A model generated the notes under the pieces. That model did no database searches and was not told the DNA's origin. It saw only the letters and a list, made by a program, of their open reading frames with translations. Made by a program: the position numbers and the translations under genes. A DNA stretch of 64,000 nt from JBHHUI01 sp965248775 (GTDB lineage: Bacteria > Chloroflexota > Anaerolineae > Anaerolineales > JBHHUI01), in contig OZ252150.1 of the NCBI GenBank assembly GCA_965248775.1, forward strand, positions 4,154,001-4,218,000. The letters run 5' to 3'. This document shows, one piece after another, positions 1 through 8,711 of the stretch; position 1 is the stretch's first letter; each line of letters starts with the position of its first letter.

Positions 1-882
1 TGCTGCAATCGCCAGACTCACAGCGATGATGAACATTTCCAGCGCATCGACACCGCGTATGACACCCAAGACAAACACCAACCCGACAATGACCAGCGAA
101 ACGTAGCCAAGCGTGCGGCCCAACCGATCCAGCCGCCTTTGCAGTGGCGTCTCTTCTTCCTCCACTTCTTGCAGCAACTCGGCAATACGGCCAATTTTGG
201 TCTGCATGCCGGTTCCGGTGACTACGCCCATGCCACGTCCAAACGTGGCGATGGTGCTCATAAAGGCCACATTACGGCGATCGCCAAGCCCAATATCGGC
301 CGCCAATGTCAAATTGGAGTCTTTATCAACTGGAACGGATTCGCCGGTGAGCGCGGCCTCATCAATGCGCAGATTCACGCTCTCGACAAGGCGCAAGTCC
401 GCCGGCATAAAATTGCCCGCTTCGAGCAACACCAGATCCCCCGGCACAAGCTCACCACTGGGAACAGTGAGGCGCCGTCCGCCGCGCAACACCAGCGCAT
501 CCGTCGCAGCCAACTTTTTCAAGGCAGCACGCGACTGCTCTGCGCGCGATTCCTGCACAATGCCGAACGCTGCGTTCAATAGCACGATTGCCATGATCGC
601 GGCAGCTTCGATCACATCCCCGAGCAGGAGCGAGATCGCACTCGCGACAATCAACAGGATGACGATGAAGTTATTAAATTGATCGACGACGAGCTTCCAG
701 AACGGCGTGGGAGGATTCTCGCGTAGTTCGTTGGGGCCATACTGCGCCAAAAGCCGTTTGGCGTCGGCTTCACTTAGTCCTTCTTCGATTTGCAGGTCAA
801 ACGATTTGAGAACTTGCTCGACAGAGTCTGCGTGCCAGGCACGCGTTTGTTGCAGTGTGAGATTTGGAGTGGATGCGGACAT
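1..882 (-). CDS. P-type cation-transporting ATPase, Ca2+ type (N-terminal part, runs off the left edge)
   Basis: My translation of the minus strand from the ATG at 882 stays open for 294 codons to the window edge. It starts MSASTPNLTLQQTRAWHADS. The N-terminal cation-ATPase domain contains GLSEADAKRLLAQYGPNEL (about residues 35-53). The first membrane pair lies at about 70-108, the actuator domain follows with the TGES dephosphorylation motif (TGESVPVDKD), and M3 begins near residue 258. The order and the GPNEL and TGES motifs are those of SERCA/PMR1-like pumps that export Ca2+ (or Mn2+) using ATP. The DKTG phosphorylation site would lie beyond the edge, so the ion is inferred from the family. 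The gene is transcribed away from the disrupted DUF3179 gene. Confidence 0.88.
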   Translation of the reverse strand, partial: MSASTPNLTLQQTRAWHADSVEQVLKSFDLQIEEGLSEADAKRLLAQYGPNELRENPPTPFWKLVVDQFNNFIVILLIVASAISLLLGDVIEAAAIMAIVLLNAAFGIVQESRAEQSRAALKKLAATDALVLRGGRRLTVPSGELVPGDLVLLEAGNFMPADLRLVESVNLRIDEAALTGESVPVDKDSNLTLAADIGLGDRRNVAFMSTIATFGRGMGVVTGTGMQTKIGRIAELLQEVEEEETPLQRRLDRLGRTLGYVSLVIVGLVFVLGVIRGVDALEMFIIAVSLAIAA

Positions 883-927
883 TGTTTAAAAATTAAACCG
901 CTGGCGAACTAACGCCAACGGCACTGG

Positions 928-936
928 ATTATAGCA
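928..936 (-). promoter_or_regulatory. Extended -10 promoter for the P-type ATPase gene
   Basis: On the minus strand this reads TGCTATAAT, a TG-n-TATAAT extended -10 element about 45 nt upstream of the ATPase start codon. No good -35 is visible at 17 nt, which fits an extended -10 promoter. Seen in sequence; activity is inferred. Confidence 0.4.
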
Positions 937-1156
937 TAGCGGCGATCGGCCCGCGGGACCGCCCTAAATCGAAAGCGGCCCGTTTCGAAGAGCCGCTAAG
1001 ATAATGCCGAACAAGCTACGATAATCTTCTCAACTATTTAGCCCATAGACACGCGTCGCGGGGTACCAGTCCTTCCAGCCGAACCAGAACACGGCAGTAG
1101 ATTTCACCCGCGAAAGCATGGAACCGGCCAGCGGGCCTTCTGTGGCCTCACCTGTG

Positions 1157-2639
1157 CTCGACTTTGTACGTTTCAAGTAGCGTAACAAGCCATATTTAGC
1201 AGAGAATCGAGCAATGCGCGCGGGACTTTTACGATATCGGGCTGCGACGGCGACATGGAAAAACCACTTGCCATCGGCCAGAGTTCACGCCGCACAGTTG
1301 CGATTGCATCAGAGAATGTTGGCAAAGGTTTGGCATACCAGGCAGCCGTTCGCACAGGGATTGGGTCATGCACATGCAACTTGTGAGCCGCCAGCGTGAC
1401 GCGCGCGATGGCGGCATCGGACCACTGGCGCTGTGTCTCAACTCCGAGGTGGGCGCGCACTTCTTCGAACGTGACTTCCAGCTGCCCGCGTTGTACGAAC
1501 CAGGTGATGACCTGTACCGGGTCAGCCCAGCGGTCCGTGCACAGCAAAGCTTGCGGCTTGAATTTGTCCTCCGGGTCGCGGATGAGAACCCAGCGCAGCG
1601 GCACAGTGGGCATCCCGCCGTGATACCAGACCGCCGTGCCGGCGGTGATTTCTACCGTGCGTTGTTTGTTGCTGTACCAGGCGACCGTGGTCTCCGTCCA
1701 AGCCGTTTCCGGGTCGTTCAGCCGGGCTTGCAATGTGGGTAAGCGGGCCCCCTTCCAGTGACCCAGGCCCCACTGGACTGGGTGCGCCGTGGCCGGCCGA
1801 GCTGTTCGGGCTTGCGCGGCGGTGCCGGTTGATACAGGGCTGCGTCCAGACGCAGACGTGTGACGACCGCCACCGGCTCGGAGAGCGACTGACAGGCATG
1901 CAGGAATTCCAGCGCGGCGTAGCTATTGTCGGCCACAAGCACCAACTTTCGGCTGGGCAACCAGCGGCGCAGCTGGAAGACCATTTGGCGCGCCCAGTCG
2001 AGTACCGTTTTATGAGCGCGCGCTTTGTCCGCATAATATCGCTGAGAAGGCGCCAACAGTGTAAACACTGGCAGCGCCCACACGCGTATCGCCCATGGAA
2101 TGTGTACAAGCCACATCAGGCTGATCCAGCGCAAGCCGCTGGCCTTCACGAAGTGACCCCCGCTCGAACGCACGGCGTCGCGATAGAGGCCGCGCGCCTT
2201 GATACGACGACCCCAGCGACGTTCGATAGTTTCATCGATTCCAAACACCAAAGTCTCGTCACCGTAATCAAAGTGCTGCAAAAGCAACGCAAGCAACAAT
2301 TGGCTCAACTTACGTGCCGACCAGGTCGCGCGATTGAGCACGTGGTGAAACTTCGCAAAATTACCGGCACTGCTCAGCCCCACACTTGCCGGGTACGGCA
2401 GTACTCGGTTACGCGCAGCGCAGCCGTCACCGTCCGCAAGTGCGGCGTCAGGATCGAACCGACCAGAAGCACCAGAGCTTTCCACCAAGTGCGCTTTTCG
2501 AACACTGTCGCGAAGGGCTTTAGCAAGTCTATAATGTCCGTGGGCAAGGTGAGCATTTTCCGACCTTTCTTGATCCAAAGGTCAGCTTACCTTGCCTTTC
2601 TATTTATGAGAAATCAGTCCCCAAATGTACAAAGTCGAG
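1157..2639 (-). mobile_element. Insertion sequence (DDE transposase, IS701/IS4-like) with 13-bp inverted ends and CTGTG target duplication
   Basis: The left end CTCGACTTTGTACGTTT and the right end (reverse complement CTCGACTTTGTACATTT) are inverted repeats. They are flanked directly by CTGTG at 1152-1156 and 2640-2644, a 5-bp target duplication. The element is 1483 bp long, holds one transposase on the minus strand, and sits in the DUF3179 gene in the same orientation. The intact termini show how it arrived; the transposase inside is broken, so it is probably immobile unless helped in trans. Confidence 0.85.
1173..2556 (-). pseudogene. DDE transposase of the IS, broken by at least two frameshifts
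   Basis: Three consecutive minus-strand frames carry one recognisable transposase. 2556-~2400 holds the N-terminus (MLTLPTDIIDLLKPFATVFE...LRVT). ~2400-~1745 holds the middle (NFAKFHHVLNRA, GIDETIERRWGRRIKARG with the first catalytic Asp, LVADNSYAALEFL with the second). ~1745-1173 holds the C-terminus (VEITAGTAVWYHGGMP, LEVTFEEVRAHLGVETQRQW with the catalytic Glu). Frame changes fall near 2400 and 1745. All three catalytic acids are still encoded, so decay looks recent. Family placement (IS701-like or IS4-like) is tentative. Confidence 0.85.
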
Positions 2640-3202
2640 CTGTGGTTGCATCCCAAATGGAACAGGTTTCCTCGTCTGAGAGTGTGCCATCCCCATTCTC
2701 GATAAAGGTGTAACTCGCGCCGTCCACAGTTCGGTCAAAGACGATACCGGCACCCGAGTCGGGACTGAAGACGACCAGCACATCCTGTTCGCCAATAGAG
2801 TCATTGACCAGCGTTTCCTGGTTGAGCACGCTAAACGGATAAGCCACGGCTTCGTTCTCGCCCGCCACACCAATGACAAACTCCTTGGTGTACAAACGAT
2901 TATCACGGATAGTCTCACCGATCACACCGGCGCTCCCCGAACTGTAATATCCGGTGTAACTATCGTAGTTCCCGCTGTAGCCTTTGATCAGCGCCAACGT
3001 ATCCGGATGTTGCTCGCGCCATGCGGACCAAGTGAGATGCACCGCAGGTACATATTCAAGTTCGGTCCCGGTGAGCGGGCCTTCAATCGCACGCCCCAGG
3101 ATTTGACCCCACAGACTATTGGTCTGGCGGTCGTACATGACGAGTGTATTTCGAATCAGCTTGCCACTGACGCCGAAGGTAAATTCATCGCCGTTGATTT
3201 CG

Positions 3203-3237
3203 CGGGAATACACGATTCCCGTAAAGCAAAGCGGTCA
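3203..3237 (-). promoter_or_regulatory. TGA codon plus candidate bacterial SECIS hairpin
   Basis: Read on the minus strand, the in-frame TGA (3237-3235) is followed after 13 nt by a perfect 7-bp stem, CGGGAAT/ATTCCCG, with the 5-nt loop CGTGT (stems 3221-3215 and 3209-3203). The TGA-to-loop distance is 20 nt, and a G occupies one of the first two loop positions. Both match the published bacterial SECIS rules as I know them (loop 3-14 nt, spacing about 16-37 nt, G in the first two loop bases). The stem lies inside codons that encode a family-conserved stretch (TGIVYSREING), so the hairpin costs nothing in protein sequence. Sec insertion itself is inferred. Confidence 0.55.
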
Positions 3238-3476
3238 CCAGGTTACAGCGATAGGCCGACCCCCAACGGTATCGTTGACGATTTCGTGTCCGCTTAATAA
3301 ACCTGTAGAATAAGCGCGGTGGTCGCCGTTGATGCTGACGCCAAGAACAAGCTCGTCCGGAGCATACTCTGTATCGGCTTCGCATTGCATCGTCGAAAAC
3401 CTTACTTTGACAAGATCGTTGACTCACGCTAATCCTTACCGAATGTTCCCGTTGTTCGGACGTTCGGAGGAGATCG

Positions 3477-5435
3477 ATGAGGCATCCCATGAGTCTGCAA
3501 TCACGCCGTGAACTTCTGGCCAGCACCGCGCCGCGTTACCAGCAGGCGTCCAAGAAAGAGAAGCAAACCATCCTCAACGAATTAACCGCTGCCACCGGCT
3601 ATCACCGCAAATACGCCCTCACGTTGCTCAAGTATCATGACGCCCAGGCAGCGCAACCTGCGAGACGGCCGCGGAAACCGTCGCCCCGAATCTACACGCC
3701 CGAGGTGCAGGCGGCGTTGGTGGAGGTCTGGGAAGCTGCCAACCGTATCTGCTCCAAACGGCTAGTGCCGTTTCTGCCGGAGTTCGTGGCCGCCCTGGAG
3801 CGGCACGGTCACCTCTCGCTCTCGGACGATGTGCGTGAACGCCTGCTTGCGATCAGCACGGCGACGGTTGACCGCCTCCTGGCAGACGTGCGGCGCGGTC
3901 AACTGCCCTACGGCCGCAGCACCACCAGGCCGGGTAGCCTGCTCAAGCATCATGTGCCCGTGCGCACATTTGCAGAATGGAACGAAGATGGGCCGGGCTT
4001 TATCGAAGCCGACCTGGTCGCCCACTGTGGCGATCGCATCGATGGGCAGTTTGTGCACACGCTGGTGATGACGGATGTTTCTACCGGGTGGACGGAGTTC
4101 GCCGCGCTGCTGTACCGCAGCCAGGACACCGTGCTCCGCGCAATCCGGCGCATCCGTACACAGCTGCCCTTCGACCTGTTGGGGTTGGACACCGACAACG
4201 GCGGCGAGTTCTTGAATTATCTGCTCTTTCACTACTGCCAGGACGAAGGCATCACCTTCACTCGTTCACGCCCTTACCGGGAGAACGACCAGTGCCATGT
4301 CGAACAGAAGAACGGCTCCATTGTGCGCAAGTTCGTCGGCTACGACCGTTTCGTTGGCATAGAAGCCTGCCGCGTTTTGGGTGCTTTGTACACGCAACTC
4401 CGGCTTTACGTGAACTTTTTCCAGCCTTCTGTCAAGCTGGTGGAGAAAAAACGCGTCGGCAACCGCATCATGCGCAAATACGATTTGGCGCGGACGCCCT
4501 ATCAGCGTGTCACGGCCACTGAGAGTATCTCGGATGAAACCAGGCGCGCACTTGGAGAACAGTACCGCCAGTTGGACCCTTTGAACCTGCTACAGCAGAT
4601 CGAATCTTTACAGGACCTATTCTGGCAGCACGCCTACGTCAACCCGCTCGCGCTGTCCGCTACCGCGTCACCCAACAGCTCCACCGCACAGCATGTGAAT
4701 GGATCCGTGCATCCGGCGGAAACAGCATACCCGTCCGCCAAAGCACCGGGGCTGCCGAACGCGCGCGCCATCACCAGCACGGCCAATGGCAACGCACCAC
4801 CGCCCAACGACAACGGTACCGCCCGACGCCTCGAGCGTGCTGCGCGCATGTACCGGCGCACGAAACGCAAAGGGCGCTATGGCCAGGTGAAGCGCTGGTG
4901 GCGTACCCGAAAAGATCCATTCGAAGACGTCTGGGACGAAGTTGAGCAGCAATTGGAGCAAACGCCTTACCTCACTGCCAAGATGCTCTTCCAGTGGTTG
5001 CAACAAGGCCAGCCCGGCAAATTCAGTGACGGTCAGTTACGCACGCTCCAGCGCCGAGTACATGACTGGCGCCTCAAGCAAGCGGAACATGAACTCGAGG
5101 CGAACGAGGAGTTCGCGGATCATGTCGCCGCAGCAGCACCCAGTCCTGAACGTACTGGGTCAGGACGAAGGCACTGGGTCGTGACGAAGGCACTGGGTCG
5201 GGATGAATGTGTCGACTACCAGCCTGCTTTTATCTCGGCTCACCAACGGGAAACAGAACGCCTGCTTCTCGCTGGAGCCCCCTGCGCTCCGCAGCGTGCC
5301 ACTGCGGCTGCGCTTCGTCAACACCCCTTGACGCTCTTTGCACACGCATCTCAACAAGGGGTGTTGACAGTGCTCGCCTGCGTGGCTTCGGCTGCGCGTC
5401 AGGCAGCTCCAGCGGAAGCAGAGGAAACTAAGTGA
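3477..5435 (+). CDS. Transposase with integrase (rve) catalytic core, IS1202/ISNCY-like
   Basis: 652 residues. The N-terminal helix-turn-helix part contains GYHRKYALTLLKYH (about 37-50). The integrase core has the three acids in FIEADLVAHCGD, LGLDTDNGGEF and NDQCHVEQKNGS, then the NFFQPSVKL motif common in such transposases. The start ATG follows GGAGGAGATCG, a good ribosome site. The C-terminal tail after about residue 550 is odd: it is encoded by a copy of the window's ACTGGGTC repeat (5138-5205) and by a GC-rich palindromic stretch (5270-5400), suggesting that later insertions extended or replaced the natural end. Its left flank truncates the DUF3179 gene. I could not define convincing terminal repeats. 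Family name is tentative. Confidence 0.8.
   Translation: MRHPMSLQSRRELLASTAPRYQQASKKEKQTILNELTAATGYHRKYALTLLKYHDAQAAQPARRPRKPSPRIYTPEVQAALVEVWEAANRICSKRLVPFLPEFVAALERHGHLSLSDDVRERLLAISTATVDRLLADVRRGQLPYGRSTTRPGSLLKHHVPVRTFAEWNEDGPGFIEADLVAHCGDRIDGQFVHTLVMTDVSTGWTEFAALLYRSQDTVLRAIRRIRTQLPFDLLGLDTDNGGEFLNYLLFHYCQDEGITFTRSRPYRENDQCHVEQKNGSIVRKFVGYDRFVGIEACRVLGALYTQLRLYVNFFQPSVKLVEKKRVGNRIMRKYDLARTPYQRVTATESISDETRRALGEQYRQLDPLNLLQQIESLQDLFWQHAYVNPLALSATASPNSSTAQHVNGSVHPAETAYPSAKAPGLPNARAITSTANGNAPPPNDNGTARRLERAARMYRRTKRKGRYGQVKRWWRTRKDPFEDVWDEVEQQLEQTPYLTAKMLFQWLQQGQPGKFSDGQLRTLQRRVHDWRLKQAEHELEANEEFADHVAAAAPSPERTGSGRRHWVVTKALGRDECVDYQPAFISAHQRETERLLLAGAPCAPQRATAAALRQHPLTLFAHASQQGVLTVLACVASAARQAAPAEAEETK
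5138..5205. repeat. Copy of the ACTGGGTC/GACCCAGT modular repeat inside the transposase 3' end
   Basis: Contains ACCCAGTCCTGAACGTACTG and then two tandem units GACGAAGGCACTGGGTCGTGA and GACGAAGGCACTGGGTCGGG. It is related to the copies at 21-24 kb and 33-34 kb, but diverged. It is translated in frame as part of the transposase tail (TGSGRRHWVVTKALGRDE). Confidence 0.7.
5318..5367. repeat. Perfect 13-bp inverted repeat (hairpin) in the transposase tail
   Basis: TCAACACCCCTTG (5318-5330) and CAAGGGGTGTTGA (5355-5367) are perfect inverse complements around a 24-nt loop. It lies within the coding frame, 68 nt before the transposase stop. It may be the end of an older element or part of the transposon's own right end. 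Without a second copy I cannot decide. Confidence 0.6.
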
Positions 5436-5634
5436 GGCTTGACCAATTGATCGAAAAGTCACACCTCGAATCAGGTTGAAAATGATGGAAAAACTGGACT
5501 GGCAACGGCTTCTCAGGGTAAGATTCTTACATGATGCAATACGCGTACTCGATTCTGTCACATTTGATAGTTCGCTCTCAGTAGCGAAAGTTACGCACAA
5601 AGCGTCTAGAGATTTAGCATTTGATGAGAAAAGC

Positions 5635-6171
5635 ATGAAGATCATAAATTTAGGCAGGTATCTGAGTCTTGAGATCACTGCTCGCCCTTCGGCGTTCGTA
5701 GGTCTCGCGCTGCTCTGGGCTGTATTGGGAGCGATTGGCATTGGGCTGCTCGACCTGCCGATTGGTGCTGCACTCGCTGGTGGTTTTGTTGCTGCACTGT
5801 TGCATTATTTATCTGAGTTTGCACATCAAGGCGGTCACGCCTTTGCAGCCCGCAAGACCGGCCATTCCATGCTTGGATTGCGCTTCTGGTGGGTCTTGGG
5901 CACTTCGATCTATCCGCCGGACGAAGGCGAACTCCCGGATTCAGTTCATTTACGGCGAGCGCTTGGCGGTGCTCCGTTCAGCCTCGTTGTCACAATCCTT
6001 GCTCTGATTGCTGTCACGCGCCTCCCACCCGCAAGCACGTCCTATTGGGTGGCTGTATTCATGTTTATCGATAACTTGTTGGTCTTCACGCTCGGCGCAT
6101 TCCTGCCACTTGGGTTTACGGATGGAAGCACGCTCCTCCGCATTTGGCGCAAACGAAGGAGCGAGAGTTAA
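5635..6171 (+). CDS. M50-like (site-2 protease type) membrane protein with HQGGH in place of HExxH
   Basis: I take the ATG at 5635 (MKIINLGRYLSLEITARPS); the frame opens 159 nt earlier, but that extension has no family character. 178 residues with four to five hydrophobic segments. The segment FAHQGGHAFAARKTG aligns with the HExxHxxAA zinc motif of M50 proteases, but Glu is replaced by Gln. LPLGFTDGSTLL near the C-terminus matches the distal NxxPxxxxDG motif, keeping the Asp-Gly. Metal ligands are therefore largely kept while the catalytic Glu is missing, so it is probably a pseudoprotease or zinc-binding membrane protein. It is followed closely by an SCP2 gene. Confidence 0.6.
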   Translation: MKIINLGRYLSLEITARPSAFVGLALLWAVLGAIGIGLLDLPIGAALAGGFVAALLHYLSEFAHQGGHAFAARKTGHSMLGLRFWWVLGTSIYPPDEGELPDSVHLRRALGGAPFSLVVTILALIAVTRLPPASTSYWVAVFMFIDNLLVFTLGAFLPLGFTDGSTLLRIWRKRRSES

Positions 6172-6269
6172 AGTGGGGGAGTGACGCGGTGTTTGCAGCA
6201 AGAAACTCTAACTCAAATCCCCAACTCGGTGTATATTCAACCTCGCCCCAAGAAATCCGAGGTGCCTAC

Positions 6270-6704
6270 ATGTCATATTTATTTTCTAGCTTTGAATGGG
6301 CTCAGGCGTTCGAAGCGAAATTAAATAGCGATGAGCGTTATGCGGCGGTTGCCAGCAAGTGGGAAGGAGACACACTCTTTGAGATCGAGCCGGTTCCGGA
6401 GAACGAGTCCCAACAAACTCTCTCGATTTATCTCGACCTGTGGCACGGCAAGTGTCGCGCCGCTCATATTGTTGATGAAGATCATCCACTCGCCGGCGCA
6501 CCAACCTTTACCCTCAGCGCGCCCCATGCAAACTTCACAAAAATCCTGGAAGGGAAACTCGATCCCATGCAGGCTATGCTCACGCGCAAACTACGCGTCA
6601 GTGGCAATATGGTCTACATGATGCGCAACGTTCCGGTCGTACTTGATTTTGTGCGCTGTGCAAAGGAAGTGACTTTGGCCGGGTTAGAGACTGAAGATCA
6701 ATGA
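6270..6704 (+). CDS. SCP2 sterol-binding-domain protein
   Basis: Start at the ATG 6270 (MSYLFSSFEWAQAFEAKLN), preceded by GAGGTG; the frame continues upstream without family similarity. 144 residues, the size of a single SCP2 domain. WAQAFEAKLNSDERYAAVAS at the N-terminus and ILEGKLDPMQAMLTRKLRVS near the C-terminus are the typical first helix and the last G.l.p..a.m.gk.kv.G block that lines the lipid tunnel. SCP2 domains bind lipids or CoA-type hydrophobic ligands; here the ligand is unknown. A second SCP2 protein is encoded at 45868. It lies 67 nt upstream of the aldehyde oxidoreductase, possibly the same transcription unit. Confidence 0.75.
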   Translation: MSYLFSSFEWAQAFEAKLNSDERYAAVASKWEGDTLFEIEPVPENESQQTLSIYLDLWHGKCRAAHIVDEDHPLAGAPTFTLSAPHANFTKILEGKLDPMQAMLTRKLRVSGNMVYMMRNVPVVLDFVRCAKEVTLAGLETEDQ

Positions 6705-6774
6705 ATCTCGAGAACACGGATCACTTCAGATCTAATCGAAACATGAGGTCTTTCTAATCTGTGGTCGTTCTGTG

Positions 6775-8610
6775 ATGCAGCCGCTTCTCAAAGTCGATCT
6801 GACTACGGGCACCCATGTTGAATACCAAGTGCCCACTGATTGGGTGCGCGACTACCTTGGCGCTGCTTCTCTGGCGGCACGATTGCTTTACGACGAACTC
6901 ACTTTAGAACTTGATCCTCTTTCACCCGCCGCTCCACTACTCTTCCTCAACGGACCTCTAACAGGAACAGCCGGCCCGGCAGTTGGGCGTTTTATAGTTT
7001 CCGGAAAATCGCCGGCTACCGGCTTGTGGGCCGAGTCGAACGCAGGCGGCTTTTGGGGGCCGGAGTTGCGCAAATCCGGATTCGACGGTGTGTGGATCAC
7101 CGGCCGCGCAGATAAACATGTTTATCTCCAGATCATTGACGGCGAAGTAACGCTGCGCTCCGCTGATCATCTGTGGGGGTTGGACACCTACGAAACACAG
7201 GACGATATTAAAGACGAAATCAACGCCAAAGGTGTACGGGTTGCCTGCATAGGTCCTGCCGGCGAGGTCCGCATTCCATTCGCCCTGATCGCCTGCGATC
7301 ACGGGCGTGTGGCCGGACGCACCGGCCTGGGCGCAGTGATGGGTGCAAAGAATCTGAAGGCAATCGCAGTGCATGGTAATCGCAGCGTACCAGTGATTGA
7401 CTGGCAGACCTTCAAACCTGTACGGGCGGCAGCCAACCGCGCCTTGCGTGGCGACAACCAGACCATTGTGCTGCGCGAGATGGGCACAGCCGGCACGGCC
7501 GACTACTTTGACTATCTCGGCGAGATGCCCAAAAAGTATTTCCGAGCGGGGACATTTGAAGGCGTCGAGAAGGTAACCGGCGCGACCATGTCAGAGTCGA
7601 TCCTCACCGGGGTAAGCGCGTGCCGTGCCTGCGTGATCGCCTGCGGCCGCGTCGTAACCCTGGATGACGGCGAAAAACGCAAAGGGCCAGAATACGAGAC
7701 GATGGTTGGCTTTGGTCCAAACCTGCTCATCGACGACCTGCCAGCTATTACTCGCCTCGGCGAACTCTGCGACCGCCTTGGGATGGATACCATCAGCATG
7801 AGTAATACTATCGGGCTGTCGTTCACCCTATATGAGCAGGGCCAACTCACGACAGAGGCAACTGGCGGATTAAAACTGGAATGGGGAAATGTAGAAGTCG
7901 TCGAAGAGTGCGTGCAGTTAACCGCCCGGCGGGCAGGGTTTGGCGCACAGTTGGCGGAAGGTGCTCGCAACCTTGGACGTCGTTACAGTGCGGAAGAGGA
8001 AGCGGTACAAGTCAATGGGCTCGAAGTCGCCTATCACGATCCACGCGGCGCTTCCGGTATGGCGCTGGTGTACGCCACCTCTCCACGCGGTGCCTGTCAT
8101 AACCAGTCAGATTATTTCATTGTAGATATCGGAAACGCGGACGAAGAGCTGGGTTTGCAATTCTACGATCGGCATGGTGGCAAGGAGAAGGCAGCCAATG
8201 TTGCCCGCCATCAGAACTGGGTCACGGTTAACAACGCACTCGTGCTCTGCGTCTTCGCCAATGTTTCGCCGACGATCATTCTCGAACTGACCAACGCTGC
8301 CCTTGGTCTGGACTTTACACTCGACGAACTGATGCGCTGCGGCGAGCGTGCCTGGAACCTGAAGCGTATTATTAACAACCGCCTCGGCCTGACTGGTGCC
8401 AACGACAAGTTGCCAAGAGCTTTACTCGAACCCTATCCTGATGGCGGCGCAGCCGGTTTCGTACCCGAACTTGATGCAATGCTTAGCGCCTATTACACTG
8501 CCCGAGGCTGGGACCCGCTAAGCGGTTATCCGTTGCGGGAAAAGTTTATCGATCTCGGTTTGGAATGGGCAGAGCCACAAGTTTCTGTAAATTCATCAAA
8601 TAATAATTGA
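6775..8610 (+). CDS. Aldehyde:ferredoxin oxidoreductase (tungsten pterin enzyme)
   Basis: 611 residues from the ATG at 6775 (a GTG directly precedes it). Length and order match the AOR family, which oxidises aldehydes to carboxylic acids with ferredoxin using a tungsto-bispterin and one 4Fe-4S cluster. Cluster ligands are visible as ACRACVIACG (C-x2-C-x3-C, about 281-290) and the distal Cys in LVLCVFAN (about 491). N-terminal motifs are typical: YLGAASLAARLLYDEL, GPLTGTAGPAVGRF, AESNAGGFWGPELRKSGFD and GLGAVMGAKNLKAIAV. No MoaD-like or ferredoxin gene is adjacent. moeA at 25552 could supply cofactor metal insertion. Suggests anaerobic or facultatively anaerobic metabolism. Confidence 0.92.
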   Translation: MQPLLKVDLTTGTHVEYQVPTDWVRDYLGAASLAARLLYDELTLELDPLSPAAPLLFLNGPLTGTAGPAVGRFIVSGKSPATGLWAESNAGGFWGPELRKSGFDGVWITGRADKHVYLQIIDGEVTLRSADHLWGLDTYETQDDIKDEINAKGVRVACIGPAGEVRIPFALIACDHGRVAGRTGLGAVMGAKNLKAIAVHGNRSVPVIDWQTFKPVRAAANRALRGDNQTIVLREMGTAGTADYFDYLGEMPKKYFRAGTFEGVEKVTGATMSESILTGVSACRACVIACGRVVTLDDGEKRKGPEYETMVGFGPNLLIDDLPAITRLGELCDRLGMDTISMSNTIGLSFTLYEQGQLTTEATGGLKLEWGNVEVVEECVQLTARRAGFGAQLAEGARNLGRRYSAEEEAVQVNGLEVAYHDPRGASGMALVYATSPRGACHNQSDYFIVDIGNADEELGLQFYDRHGGKEKAANVARHQNWVTVNNALVLCVFANVSPTIILELTNAALGLDFTLDELMRCGERAWNLKRIINNRLGLTGANDKLPRALLEPYPDGGAAGFVPELDAMLSAYYTARGWDPLSGYPLREKFIDLGLEWAEPQVSVNSSNNN

Positions 8611-8711
8611 GCATCTGTTAGCCGCGAATGCACTGTTTCGCATTCCGCTTTATAGTTTCAACTCCAAAGGTATACTTACGCCTATCTAAAATTTTCTATG
8701 TTGGAGAACAC

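Larger units (their letters stand above)
1030..3423 (-). pseudogene. DUF3179-family gene with an in-frame TGA at the conserved Cys (selenoprotein candidate), split by an IS and missing its 5' end
   Basis: The reading frame is open from about 3423 (first ATG 3390) to 2640, is cut by an IS at 1157-2639, and resumes at 1156 to the stop at 1032-1030. Removing the IS plus one copy of its CTGTG duplication restores the frame exactly: ...SIWDATT/GEATEGPLAGS..., then FWFGWKDWYPATRVYGLNS. Both DUF3179 repeats are present: DELVLGVSINGDHRAY, HEIVNDTVGG, YDRQTNSLWGQ and, in the second, IVFDRTVDG. The first Cys of the family's T(Y/W)CPLC motif is a TGA (3237-3235): TW-TGA-PLCFTG. A hairpin sits just downstream (see 3203-3237). 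Without Sec decoding this is a nonsense codon, and only a GTG-started internal fragment (3213-2614) would appear as an ORF. About 100 N-terminal residues, including any signal peptide, are missing, probably lost to the transposon on the right. The molecular function of DUF3179 is not established. Confidence 0.82.

Noticed and set aside
113..889. Three plus-strand ORFs at the left edge
   Set aside because: They are antisense shadows of the P-type ATPase, whose minus-strand frame is open and matches family motifs throughout.
2614..3213. A complete 199-codon GTG-started gene
   Set aside because: It is the part of the DUF3179 gene downstream of the TGA; the family continues in frame on both sides, and the last codons come from the inserted IS.
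3396..5475. Terminal inverted repeats of the rve transposon
   Set aside because: Only weak similarity between TTACTTTGACAAGATC and the reverse complement of the right flank; not enough to define the ends or a target duplication.
5476..5634. N-terminal 53 residues upstream of the M50-like protein
   Set aside because: They lack hydrophobic or family character and no ribosome site supports them; the ATG at 5635 starts the conserved part.
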